From the NCBI GenBank assembly GCA_011048515.1, contig DSDW01000120.1, forward strand, positions 1 to 34,212: a DNA stretch of 34,212 nt, read 5' to 3'. The stretch's first letter is position 1; the number at the start of each line of letters is the position of its first letter. The translations under genes and the position numbers were made by a program. This DNA comes from Campylobacterota bacterium (GTDB taxonomy: Bacteria > Campylobacterota > Campylobacteria > Campylobacterales > Sulfurovaceae). Of this stretch, positions 1 to 6,071 are shown in pieces. The notes beneath the pieces were generated by a model that did not search any database, was not told the origin of the DNA, and saw only the letters and a list, made by a program, of their open reading frames with translations.

Positions 1-2
1 AC

Positions 3-119
3 GGGACGGGAGGGGGTGTGCTGGCCAAACTGGTCACCGAGTATCTCAAAAAACATCCAAAGATCAAAAACTTTTATCGAATGCCCGGCAATCTCGGGAT
101 CACAGTAGTGGAACTGTAG
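3..119 (+). CDS. mutS2: Endonuclease MutS2, C-terminal Smr domain (5' truncated by window)
   Basis: Only the last 38 codons and the stop are present. The frame reads GTGGGVLAKLVTEYLKKHP and ends in ITVVEL, which matches the end of a Smr domain: the glycine-rich loop (HGxGTGxL in the family), a helix, then a final beta strand. In MutS2 this domain provides the nuclease or ribosome-splitting activity at the C-terminus of a MutS-like ATPase. A stand-alone Smr protein is the alternative, because the ATPase part lies outside the window. The next gene starts 15 bases downstream, so the two may be co-transcribed. Confidence 0.72.
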   Translation, partial: GTGGGVLAKLVTEYLKKHPKIKNFYRMPGNLGITVVEL

Positions 120-134
120 AAAGAAGGAATCCGG

Positions 135-617
135 ATGTGGTGCAGGAAAGCAAAAAAATATTTAGGTTATCTCCCCGCACTGCTTTTAATGACTTTTTTT
201 ACAGCAGGGTGTGCGAAGCAGCAGCCGTCACATTCTCTCTCCAGGGAGCTTCCTCTTCCTGAAAAGCATCTTCCACAAAAAAAGATGAGAAAGATGCAGG
301 TACACTCCAGCGCATACACTTCGCGAGTTAAAAGAAAAAATGCCATATATCCTGTCGGGGCATGGGGAGATGCCTTGACCCCCTCATGCCGCGGCATTGC
401 AGTTTCTGATGATCTGATCAGAATGGGCCTGACCCATCAAACCAGGGTAAGAATAGAAGGGCTTGAAGGGGAGTATGTCGTACTGGACAAAATGCATCCA
501 AAATGGAAGAAAAAAATCGATGTCTATATGGGAAATGATTTCAAAAGAGCAAGGTACTGGGGTGTCCGGACGGTAACCATACGGTGGGAAGAGCCCAAAA
601 AGAAAAATACGCGATAG
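135..617 (+). CDS. 3D-domain lipoprotein (putative peptidoglycan-acting)
   Basis: 160 residues. The N-terminus is a signal peptide with a lipobox-like TAGC (lipidated Cys26), so the protein should be membrane-anchored in the periplasm. Residues ~56-150 form a 3D (Asp-Asp-Asp) domain: an AYTS start near 60, GIAVSDDL (Asp92/93), VVLDKM (Asp118) and KIDVYMG (Asp129), then FG/WG-R-x-V-x-I near 142-149. The domain has the double-psi barrel fold of MltA/YabE-type lytic transglycosylases. The short length with no other catalytic domain means activity is not certain. It lies close behind mutS2 and is followed by a 130-base gap with a new promoter, so it probably ends the upstream operon. Confidence 0.8.
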   Translation: MWCRKAKKYLGYLPALLLMTFFTAGCAKQQPSHSLSRELPLPEKHLPQKKMRKMQVHSSAYTSRVKRKNAIYPVGAWGDALTPSCRGIAVSDDLIRMGLTHQTRVRIEGLEGEYVVLDKMHPKWKKKIDVYMGNDFKRARYWGVRTVTIRWEEPKKKNTR

Positions 618-713
618 AAAATATACAAGGGTGTTTGATCTGAAAGGAGACGGAAGAGGTGAATTTCAAGCGATCTCCACACTAACTCTAACCGAAATCT
701 TAACTCCAAAAGG

Positions 714-719
714 TATAAT
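714..719 (+). promoter_or_regulatory. -10 box (TATAAT) for the 751-3144 gene run
   Basis: A perfect TATAAT sits 31 bases before the GTG at 751, in an AT-rich gap of 133 bases. No good -35 box is visible, which is usual for sigma-70 promoters in Campylobacterota. It would drive the YfgM-like gene and the overlapping genes behind it. Confidence 0.5.
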
Positions 720-750
720 ATAGCCCATTAATACAGTTGAGGAGATCGTA

Positions 751-1320
751 GTGAAGATTGCAGATGTAAAACAAGAGTTGAGTAGTGATGAAAAGGTACT
801 TGAGAGTGCTTTTAAACTGGAAACGTTTTATAAAAAATATAGGGTTGCACTCTGGAGTTTTGTTGCAGTAGTGGCACTTTTCTTTATCGGTCGAAGCATT
901 ATAAACGTGATGGAAGAGACAAGATTGACCGAGGCCAACAGTGCACTTTTGACATTGCAGAAAAACCCCGAAGATAGTGCCGCACTCGATACGCTGAAGA
1001 AAAAAAATCCGGCGCTTTTTGAACTCTACAGTTATGCACAGGCTGCAAAAAAAAGGGATAAAGCGGTTTTGAGCACATTGTCTCAAAGCAATAATACGGT
1101 GGTCTCCGATGCAAGCAGGTATACCCTGGCTGTCATGGAAGAGAAAACAACAGACTCTGCCCTCTACAAAGAGATGACACTGTTGGAAGAGGCATACCTT
1201 GCGATCCAGAACAAAGAGATAAAAAAAGCAGAGGAGAAGCTCGGTATGATCGATCCGCGTTCACCGGTTGCAACACTGGCTCAGCTTCTGAAACACTCGA
1301 TGATAAAGGCTGATCAATGA
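751..1320 (+). CDS. YfgM-like inner-membrane protein
   Basis: 189 residues, one membrane segment at ~32-50 after a short cytoplasmic N-terminus, then a helical periplasmic part with TPR-like spacing (alanine/leucine-rich helices near 60-185). This topology matches YfgM/DUF2133-type ancillary SecYEG proteins. The start is GTG, chosen because GAGGAG lies 6 bases upstream and no better start follows. It overlaps the next lipoprotein gene by ATGA. In Enterobacteria yfgM and bamB are also neighbours, which supports a role in handing secreted proteins to the envelope assembly machinery. Sequence similarity to true YfgM is inferred from architecture only. Confidence 0.55.
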   Translation: MKIADVKQELSSDEKVLESAFKLETFYKKYRVALWSFVAVVALFFIGRSIINVMEETRLTEANSALLTLQKNPEDSAALDTLKKKNPALFELYSYAQAAKKRDKAVLSTLSQSNNTVVSDASRYTLAVMEEKTTDSALYKEMTLLEEAYLAIQNKEIKKAEEKLGMIDPRSPVATLAQLLKHSMIKADQ

Positions 1321-2330
1321 AACAATCGGTACTCATTGTAATTGCAGCTGCTTTGATATTTACCGGGTGCAGCAGTAAAAAATATTTTGAGCCTGAAAAG
1401 ACTTTTAGTGCTTCCAAAGCAACAGGCAGCTATAACAGCAAGATCGTCTCCGTAAGCAGAGACGGCGCTACCCTGGAAGATCGCCGCTATATCAGCAGAA
1501 GTAAGGGAATGAGCTCTTTGGATCTGGGTGAGGGGTATCGGTTCTTAAGTGAGAGCGACCGCTATCTGCTGGCATCCAATATCGAAGGTGTGCTCAAAGT
1601 CATAGAGAGAAGTACCCAGAAGGTCGCGCATCAGGTAAGCTTTGACTCTCCGGTGGTCACAGCAGCGATCAGGGGTGGAAAGATCGCTTATATCCTCAAC
1701 AACAACACCTTCGGCCTTTATGATATGCAGACGCAGAAAAAGATGATAGAGGAGAGGTCAGATGAGACCTATGCGATCGATGCGAGAGCAGCAACACCAC
1801 TCTATATCGACCAGCTTGTTGTTTACCCTATGCTGGACGGGAAGCTGATTATCGTGAATAGTCGGGATGTCAGCAGTGCCAAGGTGGTCTATCTCAGCAG
1901 TGCCAAAGTCTTTAACAATGTGATCTACCTGGCTAGAACAGGCAACACAGTGGTGGCAGCGACACCAAAGACCATCATCACTCTGGGAGAGGCCGGAGAG
2001 CAGGAGTATCAGGCAAACATCTCTGACGTTGCTGTAGCGGACGGTATGGTCTACCTCTTTACCAAAGAGGGGGAGATCATTAAACTGAACAACGCATTGA
2101 AAGAGCTGAAGCGTACGAAGTTCAAGTTTGCGCACTACTCTGTCGCTACTGTGACCGGGGGGAAAGTCTATGCGCTCGATCAGAAAGGTTCGCTTATCGT
2201 ACTGGATGATGCGCTGACCAAGAGCAGGATCTATGATGTCGGTGAGGTGAAACAACCTGCATTTATCTCTGCAACAAAGCTCTATAAAGACGGAGATGTC
2301 ATAGAACTTTCAAAACTGGGTTATGAGTAA
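1317..2330 (+). CDS. Beta-propeller lipoprotein, possibly BamB-like
   Basis: 337 residues. Signal peptide with lipobox FTGC (Cys18). The rest is almost all beta: repeated stretches of the type 'gkiayilnnntfglydmqt', 'dgmvylftkegeiikln' and 'ggkvyaldqkgslivld', spaced about 40 residues apart, as in PQQ-type (BamB) propeller blades. The start ATG overlaps the stop of the YfgM-like gene, and the stop overlaps the recombinase start, so the three are translationally coupled. A role in outer-membrane protein assembly is plausible from the yfgM-bamB pairing, but the blade motif is loose and the family is not certain. Confidence 0.6.
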   Translation: MKQSVLIVIAAALIFTGCSSKKYFEPEKTFSASKATGSYNSKIVSVSRDGATLEDRRYISRSKGMSSLDLGEGYRFLSESDRYLLASNIEGVLKVIERSTQKVAHQVSFDSPVVTAAIRGGKIAYILNNNTFGLYDMQTQKKMIEERSDETYAIDARAATPLYIDQLVVYPMLDGKLIIVNSRDVSSAKVVYLSSAKVFNNVIYLARTGNTVVAATPKTIITLGEAGEQEYQANISDVAVADGMVYLFTKEGEIIKLNNALKELKRTKFKFAHYSVATVTGGKVYALDQKGSLIVLDDALTKSRIYDVGEVKQPAFISATKLYKDGDVIELSKLGYE

Positions 2331-3144
2331 GAGCGATATACTCATTGCCTTTGAAGAGTATCTAAGCGTCACCAGGGCGCTTAGTGCCCATACGATCTCC
2401 TCCTATATTTCCGATCTTGAACAGCTTGAAGCGTCTGGCACCAAGGCATTAACGCAACTGGATACCAATGATGTTTTGGGCTTTTTGGCGACGTTTGGAA
2501 ACAAACGTACACTCAACCGTAAACTCTCATCGATCAACGCCTTTTTCCATTTTTGCCATCAGCATGATTTTGTCTCAAAGAAGATCAGAATACCGATGGC
2601 AAAAGTGCCCAAGAACCTGCCCAGATATCTAAGCAGTGAGGAGATCATGAAATACCTCTCCCTGATCGACCGTTCTACGCTGACGGGAATGCGGGACTAC
2701 GCATTGATACTTTTTTTGTATGCAAGCGGCTGCCGTATCTCCGAAGCACTGCATATACAGAGGGAAGATATCGTTGAGGGATGGTTGAAGATACGTTTTG
2801 CCAAGGGTGAAAAAGAGCGGGTGGTGCCTCTTGCACCAGTTGCGATAGAAGCACTGGAAACCTACCTTCAGCATGAGCAGATGCATAGCACTTATCTCTG
2901 GCTGAATTACCGGGGGGAGGTACTCAGCCGTATCTCTGCCTTCAAGATCGTCAAAAAGTACCTTGGGGTCTCGCCGCATGTTTTGCGTCACTCCTTTGCC
3001 TCTTCGCTCATTATAGGAGGGGCTGACCTGCGCGTGGTACAGGAGCTGTTGGGGCACAGTTCGCTGGAGACCACGCAGATCTACACCCATATCCAAAAAC
3101 AGAATCTGGCGGAGACAATGCGAAGCTACCATCCTTTGAGCTAA
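2323..3144 (+). CDS. Tyrosine recombinase, XerC/XerD type
   Basis: 273 residues. The N-terminal SAM-like core-binding domain (~1-90) is followed by the catalytic domain. Active-site residues are all visible: Arg138 (ASGCRISEAL), Lys161 (FAKGEKERVV), His219 and Arg222 (PHVLRHSFA), His245 (LLGHSSLETT) and Tyr254 (TQIYTHI). Length and motifs fit housekeeping Xer recombinases that resolve chromosome dimers at dif, and there are no phage or integron genes around it. It overlaps the upstream lipoprotein gene by 8 bases, so it sits inside a cellular operon. Whether it is the sole Xer (XerH-like) or XerD of this genome cannot be told here. Confidence 0.85.
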   Translation: MSKSDILIAFEEYLSVTRALSAHTISSYISDLEQLEASGTKALTQLDTNDVLGFLATFGNKRTLNRKLSSINAFFHFCHQHDFVSKKIRIPMAKVPKNLPRYLSSEEIMKYLSLIDRSTLTGMRDYALILFLYASGCRISEALHIQREDIVEGWLKIRFAKGEKERVVPLAPVAIEALETYLQHEQMHSTYLWLNYRGEVLSRISAFKIVKKYLGVSPHVLRHSFASSLIIGGADLRVVQELLGHSSLETTQIYTHIQKQNLAETMRSYHPLS

Positions 3145-3162
3145 ATAGGGTATCATACCGGT

Positions 3163-3495
3163 ATGAAAGAGATCACAGAGTATTTACAGAAAAAGAACCT
3201 TATCTTCAAGTCATTCAAAGAGATCAAGCCAAAAACACTAGGCTCCCGAAAGAGGGTCGAGATCTATCTGGGGGTTGACCTGAAGGGGTACTATACTCTG
3301 GTCATGCAGTTGGAGAAAAAGAGCAGGGTCTTGCAAAAAGAGGCACACGAGTTGATGGGATTGCATGAGAAACTTGAAATACTGACAGAGGCGAGGATCA
3401 CCCAAAAATATATCCTTATTGATGCTCCGCTCTGCTCCAAAGCCAAAGCTTTTTTGCAAGAGCAGGGCTGGGTAGTCTGGGAAAAAAAGGTATAG
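3163..3495 (+). CDS. Conserved-looking small protein of unknown function
   Basis: 110 residues, cytoplasmic (no signal or membrane segment). A lysine-rich N-terminal half (KGYYTLVMQLEKKSRVLQKE) resembles an alpha/beta domain: strand 'RVEIYLGVDL', strand 'YYTLVMQL', helix 345-like region 'KEAHELMGLHEKLEIL', then 'KYILIDAPLCSKAKAFLQ' with a strand-Asp-loop-helix pattern. It lies 18 bases after the recombinase and 3 bases before coaX, so it belongs to the same transcript. No strong ribosome binding site is seen at the ATG. I do not recognise the family. Confidence 0.7.
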   Translation: MKEITEYLQKKNLIFKSFKEIKPKTLGSRKRVEIYLGVDLKGYYTLVMQLEKKSRVLQKEAHELMGLHEKLEILTEARITQKYILIDAPLCSKAKAFLQEQGWVVWEKKV

Positions 3496-3498
3496 AAG

Positions 3499-4143
3499 AT
3501 GCAGCATAAACTTTTGGCCGATATCGGCAATACCCATATGCATATCCTGGATGAGGGGAAGATCCTCCACCTGAAGCATCAGGAGGCAATCGATCGCTAT
3601 CAAGACCGTGAACTCTGCTACATCTCCGTAAGTCACAGACTCGATTCGAAGATCACACAGATCAAAAGGTGGAAAGATATCGCTGCAAATATAGTGCTTG
3701 AAGGCACTTATGCAACAATGGGGGTGGATAGAAAGGCACTCTGCCTGAGCCGCAGGGATGGCCTCTTTGTCGATGCGGGTTCAGCGATCACCGTGGATAT
3801 CGTGAAAGACGGCATCTACTGGGGAGGATTTATCCTTCCGGGGATCAATGCATATCTTGAGAGTTACCGCAGGATATCTCCGGTACTCGATACCTCGATC
3901 AATCACACCATAGCGCTTGACAAACTTCCCCTTACAACCAAAGATGGGATAAGCTATGGTATAATCGCGTCTATAAAAGCACTCATTGATCAGCACAGGG
4001 ATGATCAGCCCCTCTATTTTACCGGAGGCGATGGAGCGTTTTTAAGCCGCTTTTTTGAAGATGCGATCTATGATGAATCACTAGTATTTCAGGGGATGAT
4101 GCAGGCTTTGAACGCAAGTGAGAAATTAGAAATTAAAAATTAG
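3499..4143 (+). CDS. coaX: Type III pantothenate kinase
   Basis: 214 residues, close to the short form found in Campylobacterota. It phosphorylates pantothenate, the first step of CoA synthesis, and belongs to the ASKHA fold. Visible motifs: phosphate-binding DIGNTHMH at 8-15, the Asp-containing VDAGSAITVD near 91-100 (metal/pantothenate site), GGFILPG near 113, and FTGGDG near 175 (second phosphate loop). The last residues (KLEIKN) are encoded by an AT-rich direct repeat that continues past the stop, so the natural C-terminus may have been altered. Cytoplasmic; last gene of the 751-4143 run. Confidence 0.9.
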   Translation: MQHKLLADIGNTHMHILDEGKILHLKHQEAIDRYQDRELCYISVSHRLDSKITQIKRWKDIAANIVLEGTYATMGVDRKALCLSRRDGLFVDAGSAITVDIVKDGIYWGGFILPGINAYLESYRRISPVLDTSINHTIALDKLPLTTKDGISYGIIASIKALIDQHRDDQPLYFTGGDGAFLSRFFEDAIYDESLVFQGMMQALNASEKLEIKN

Positions 4144-4147
4144 AAAT
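4123..4147. repeat. Direct repeat AAATTAGAAAT x2 across the coaX stop
   Basis: AAATTAGAAAT occurs at 4123-4133 and again at 4137-4147, separated by 3 bases. The coaX stop (4141-4143) lies inside the second copy. It forms the left edge of a spacer that also holds a hairpin and an ATTCACT array. Confidence 0.75.
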
Positions 4148-4222
4148 GATAGTTTGTTTTCTGCCAGAAAGCATCTGTTTGGTATAAGGGATGATATGGG
4201 AAAAAATGCTACAAAGAGAGAA

Positions 4223-4239
4223 GTATTGCGGAGCAATAC
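4223..4239. repeat. Short perfect hairpin, 7-bp stem
   Basis: GTATTGC, loop GGA, GCAATAC. No T-run follows on either strand, so it is not a standard intrinsic terminator. It lies 11 bases before the ATTCACT array, an arrangement seen again near 16752-16797. Confidence 0.7.
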
Positions 4240-4250
4240 ATACAATGATT

Positions 4251-4278
4251 ATTCACTATTCACTATTCACTATTCACT
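4251..4278. repeat. ATTCACT heptamer array, 4 copies
   Basis: Four uninterrupted copies of ATTCACT lie immediately before the hisG ribosome binding site (AAGGAG, 4288-4293). The same unit is present six times at 9584-9625 and about one and a half times near 16787-16797. The unit has no spacers, so it is a simple tandem repeat and not a CRISPR. Confidence 0.9.
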
Positions 4279-4299
4279 TTTACTCAAAAGGAGCAACCC

Positions 4300-4920
4300 A
4301 TGTTGACAGTCGCACTTCCAAAGGGAAGGATCGCAGAGCAGACGCTGGAGATCTTTGCGGAGATCTTCGGCGGAGAGTTTAAGTTTGAGGGGCGTGAGCT
4401 GATCCTGGATATGGGAGAGTTCCGTTTTTTGAATGTGCGCAATCAGGATGTACCGACCTATGTAGAGCACGGCGCTGCAGATATCGGTGTCGTAGGTCTT
4501 GATGTCATCACTGAAAAGGAGTTGGATATCATCCAGCTTCTGGATATGCAGCTGGGCAAATGCAAGGTGGCGATCGGTATCAAAAATGAGGATGAGCTGG
4601 ACTGGAGCCGCCCGAATATCAAGATAGCGACAAAGATGGTCAACATCACCAAGGATTATTTCGCTCAGAAAGCAGTGGGTGTGGAGGTGATCAAGCTCTA
4701 CGGTTCGATCGAGCTGGCACCACTGGTCGGACTTGCCGATGCGATCGTGGATATCGTGGAGACAGGCAGTACGATGAGAGAGAATGGACTGAAGGTAGCC
4801 GAAGAGATCATGGACTCCTCGGCATACCTTATCTCTAATAAAAACAGCTACTATGCGAAGAAAGACGAGATCCTTTCTCTCTATGAGAAGATCAAGGAAG
4901 TGGTAGAACGTGACAACTAA
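4300..4920 (+). CDS. hisG: ATP phosphoribosyltransferase, short form
   Basis: 206 residues, the HisG(S) length. It joins ATP and PRPP to start histidine synthesis. Visible motifs: the N-terminal LTVALPKGRI, 'DIGVVGLDVI' near 62-72, and the PRPP-binding loop IVDIVETGSTMREN near 149-162. Short HisG lacks the C-terminal regulatory domain and in known systems works with HisZ, a HisRS-like subunit, which is not in this window. AAGGAG lies 6 bases before the ATG. The gene stands apart from other his genes and overlaps the following methyltransferase gene by 11 bases. Confidence 0.93.
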   Translation: MLTVALPKGRIAEQTLEIFAEIFGGEFKFEGRELILDMGEFRFLNVRNQDVPTYVEHGAADIGVVGLDVITEKELDIIQLLDMQLGKCKVAIGIKNEDELDWSRPNIKIATKMVNITKDYFAQKAVGVEVIKLYGSIELAPLVGLADAIVDIVETGSTMRENGLKVAEEIMDSSAYLISNKNSYYAKKDEILSLYEKIKEVVERDN

Positions 4921-5617
4921 CAGTTCAGATTCGCTTGACCTCTATGCCAAGGTAGAGGATCTTCTGGGGATAGAGGGGGCAATACCCCGCCTTTATGCCC
5001 ACTATCTTCTTTTTTTGCGATCGGTCCAGCCCAAAACGCTGCTGGATGTGGGATGCGGTTCGGGGGATTTTCTCGTACAGATGAAAAAAGCGCTAAAGCT
5101 GGAGGAAGCCAAAGGGATAGACCTGAGCCCTCTGATGGTCGAACGCACCCAAAGCAAAGGGATAGATGCAGCGTGTATCGACCTGTGCGACCTGGAGGGC
5201 AGGTATGATATGATCACCGCGGTATTTGATATGGTCAACTACCTGGATGCCAGATCACTGCAAAGATTTCTCGGATGCATCGCCGATCACCTCAATGAGG
5301 GCGGTTACTTCGTCTTTGATGTGAACACACTCTACGGATTTGAAAATGTCGCAGTGGGGGCCTTTATCGTGGATGATGAAGAGCGTTTTTTGGCTATCGA
5401 CAGTGATTTTGAGAAGCGGACCTATGAGATGGAACTGACGCTCTTTGAAAAAAAGGGTAATGCTTTTGTCAAATCAAAAGAGAGGATCACTCAGCACTAC
5501 CATACCCTTGAAGCGCTCACCTCTCACCCGGGACTCAAGCTTGTATCTTCCGAAGAGGTAGAACTCTATGAGATGGGTGAAGCCGATAAGCTTTTTGTCG
5601 TGCTGCAGAAAAGCTGA
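4910..5617 (+). CDS. Class I SAM-dependent methyltransferase
   Basis: 235 residues. The Rossmann-type SAM site is clear: motif I LLDVGCGSGDFL at 44-55, an acidic residue after strand 2 (GIDLSPLMVE), and YDMITAVFDMVNYLD as the motif after strand 4. The C-terminal half carries a beta-rich insert of the kind seen in small-molecule methyltransferases of the Methyltransf_25 type. Substrate unknown. The GTG start overlaps the hisG end by 11 bases, so it is probably translated by coupling. Cytoplasmic. Confidence 0.8.
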   Translation: MTTNSSDSLDLYAKVEDLLGIEGAIPRLYAHYLLFLRSVQPKTLLDVGCGSGDFLVQMKKALKLEEAKGIDLSPLMVERTQSKGIDAACIDLCDLEGRYDMITAVFDMVNYLDARSLQRFLGCIADHLNEGGYFVFDVNTLYGFENVAVGAFIVDDEERFLAIDSDFEKRTYEMELTLFEKKGNAFVKSKERITQHYHTLEALTSHPGLKLVSSEEVELYEMGEADKLFVVLQKS

Positions 5618-5628
5618 TCCCCCTGGCC

Positions 5629-6063
5629 TTACATAGGCCTATTGCGCTTCTCCCAGTTCGGTTTCAATGTCTTGATACCGGTTTCCTCTTTTAATATTTT
5701 TTCGATCAGGGCGATATCGCTGAGTTTGGATCGGTTTTGGAAGATATAGTATCCTATGACCATTTTGGATTTTAGTTTGAGCCGGTATTTCTCTTCAAAT
5801 GTCTCTATATCGACTGTCTCTGGATCAGTAAACTGGATGACGATCCCCTCGTGTGCTTCGATCTGCTTGGCGCCGTAGGGTGACATTTTACCCTCAAAAC
5901 GGCTCTCTTTGGGGATCAGTATCGTACGTTTTACTCCTTTATCGAGTATCGTGAAACTCCGGTAGTTCTGTTCTGCATCCATCGTTTCCATCTTTTTGGA
6001 AAGGGCAAAGGTGCTGCTTGCAAAAGTGATTATTAACACAATAAACAGGGCTGGTCTTTTCAT
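5629..6063 (-). CDS. Secreted protein resembling a stand-alone subtilase propeptide
   Basis: 144 residues with an N-terminal signal peptide (cleavage likely after SSTFA, about residue 20). Residues ~72-137 have the order strand (GIVIQF, 73-78), helix (IETFEEKYRL, 86-95), strand, strand (IGYYIFQN, 103-110), helix (LSDIALIEKILKEE, 114-127), strand (IKTLKPNW, 130-137). This is the beta-alpha-beta-beta-alpha-beta pattern of subtilisin propeptides and I9-type inhibitors, and the ending 'gIktLkPNW' resembles the 'V-x-x-x-EPN' end of such prodomains. It starts 8 bases downstream of a subtilase gene whose own sequence lacks this domain. Similarity is by eye and needs a profile search. The role would be folding helper or inhibitor acting in trans. 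Confidence 0.6.
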   Translation of the reverse strand: MKRPALFIVLIITFASSTFALSKKMETMDAEQNYRSFTILDKGVKRTILIPKESRFEGKMSPYGAKQIEAHEGIVIQFTDPETVDIETFEEKYRLKLKSKMVIGYYIFQNRSKLSDIALIEKILKEETGIKTLKPNWEKRNRPM

Positions 6064-6071
6064 ACTCTCTC

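Noticed and set aside
2323-3144. Tyrosine recombinase as the integrase of a mobile element
   Set aside because: It overlaps a cellular lipoprotein gene, has housekeeping Xer length and motifs, and there are no phage, conjugation or attachment-site features nearby.
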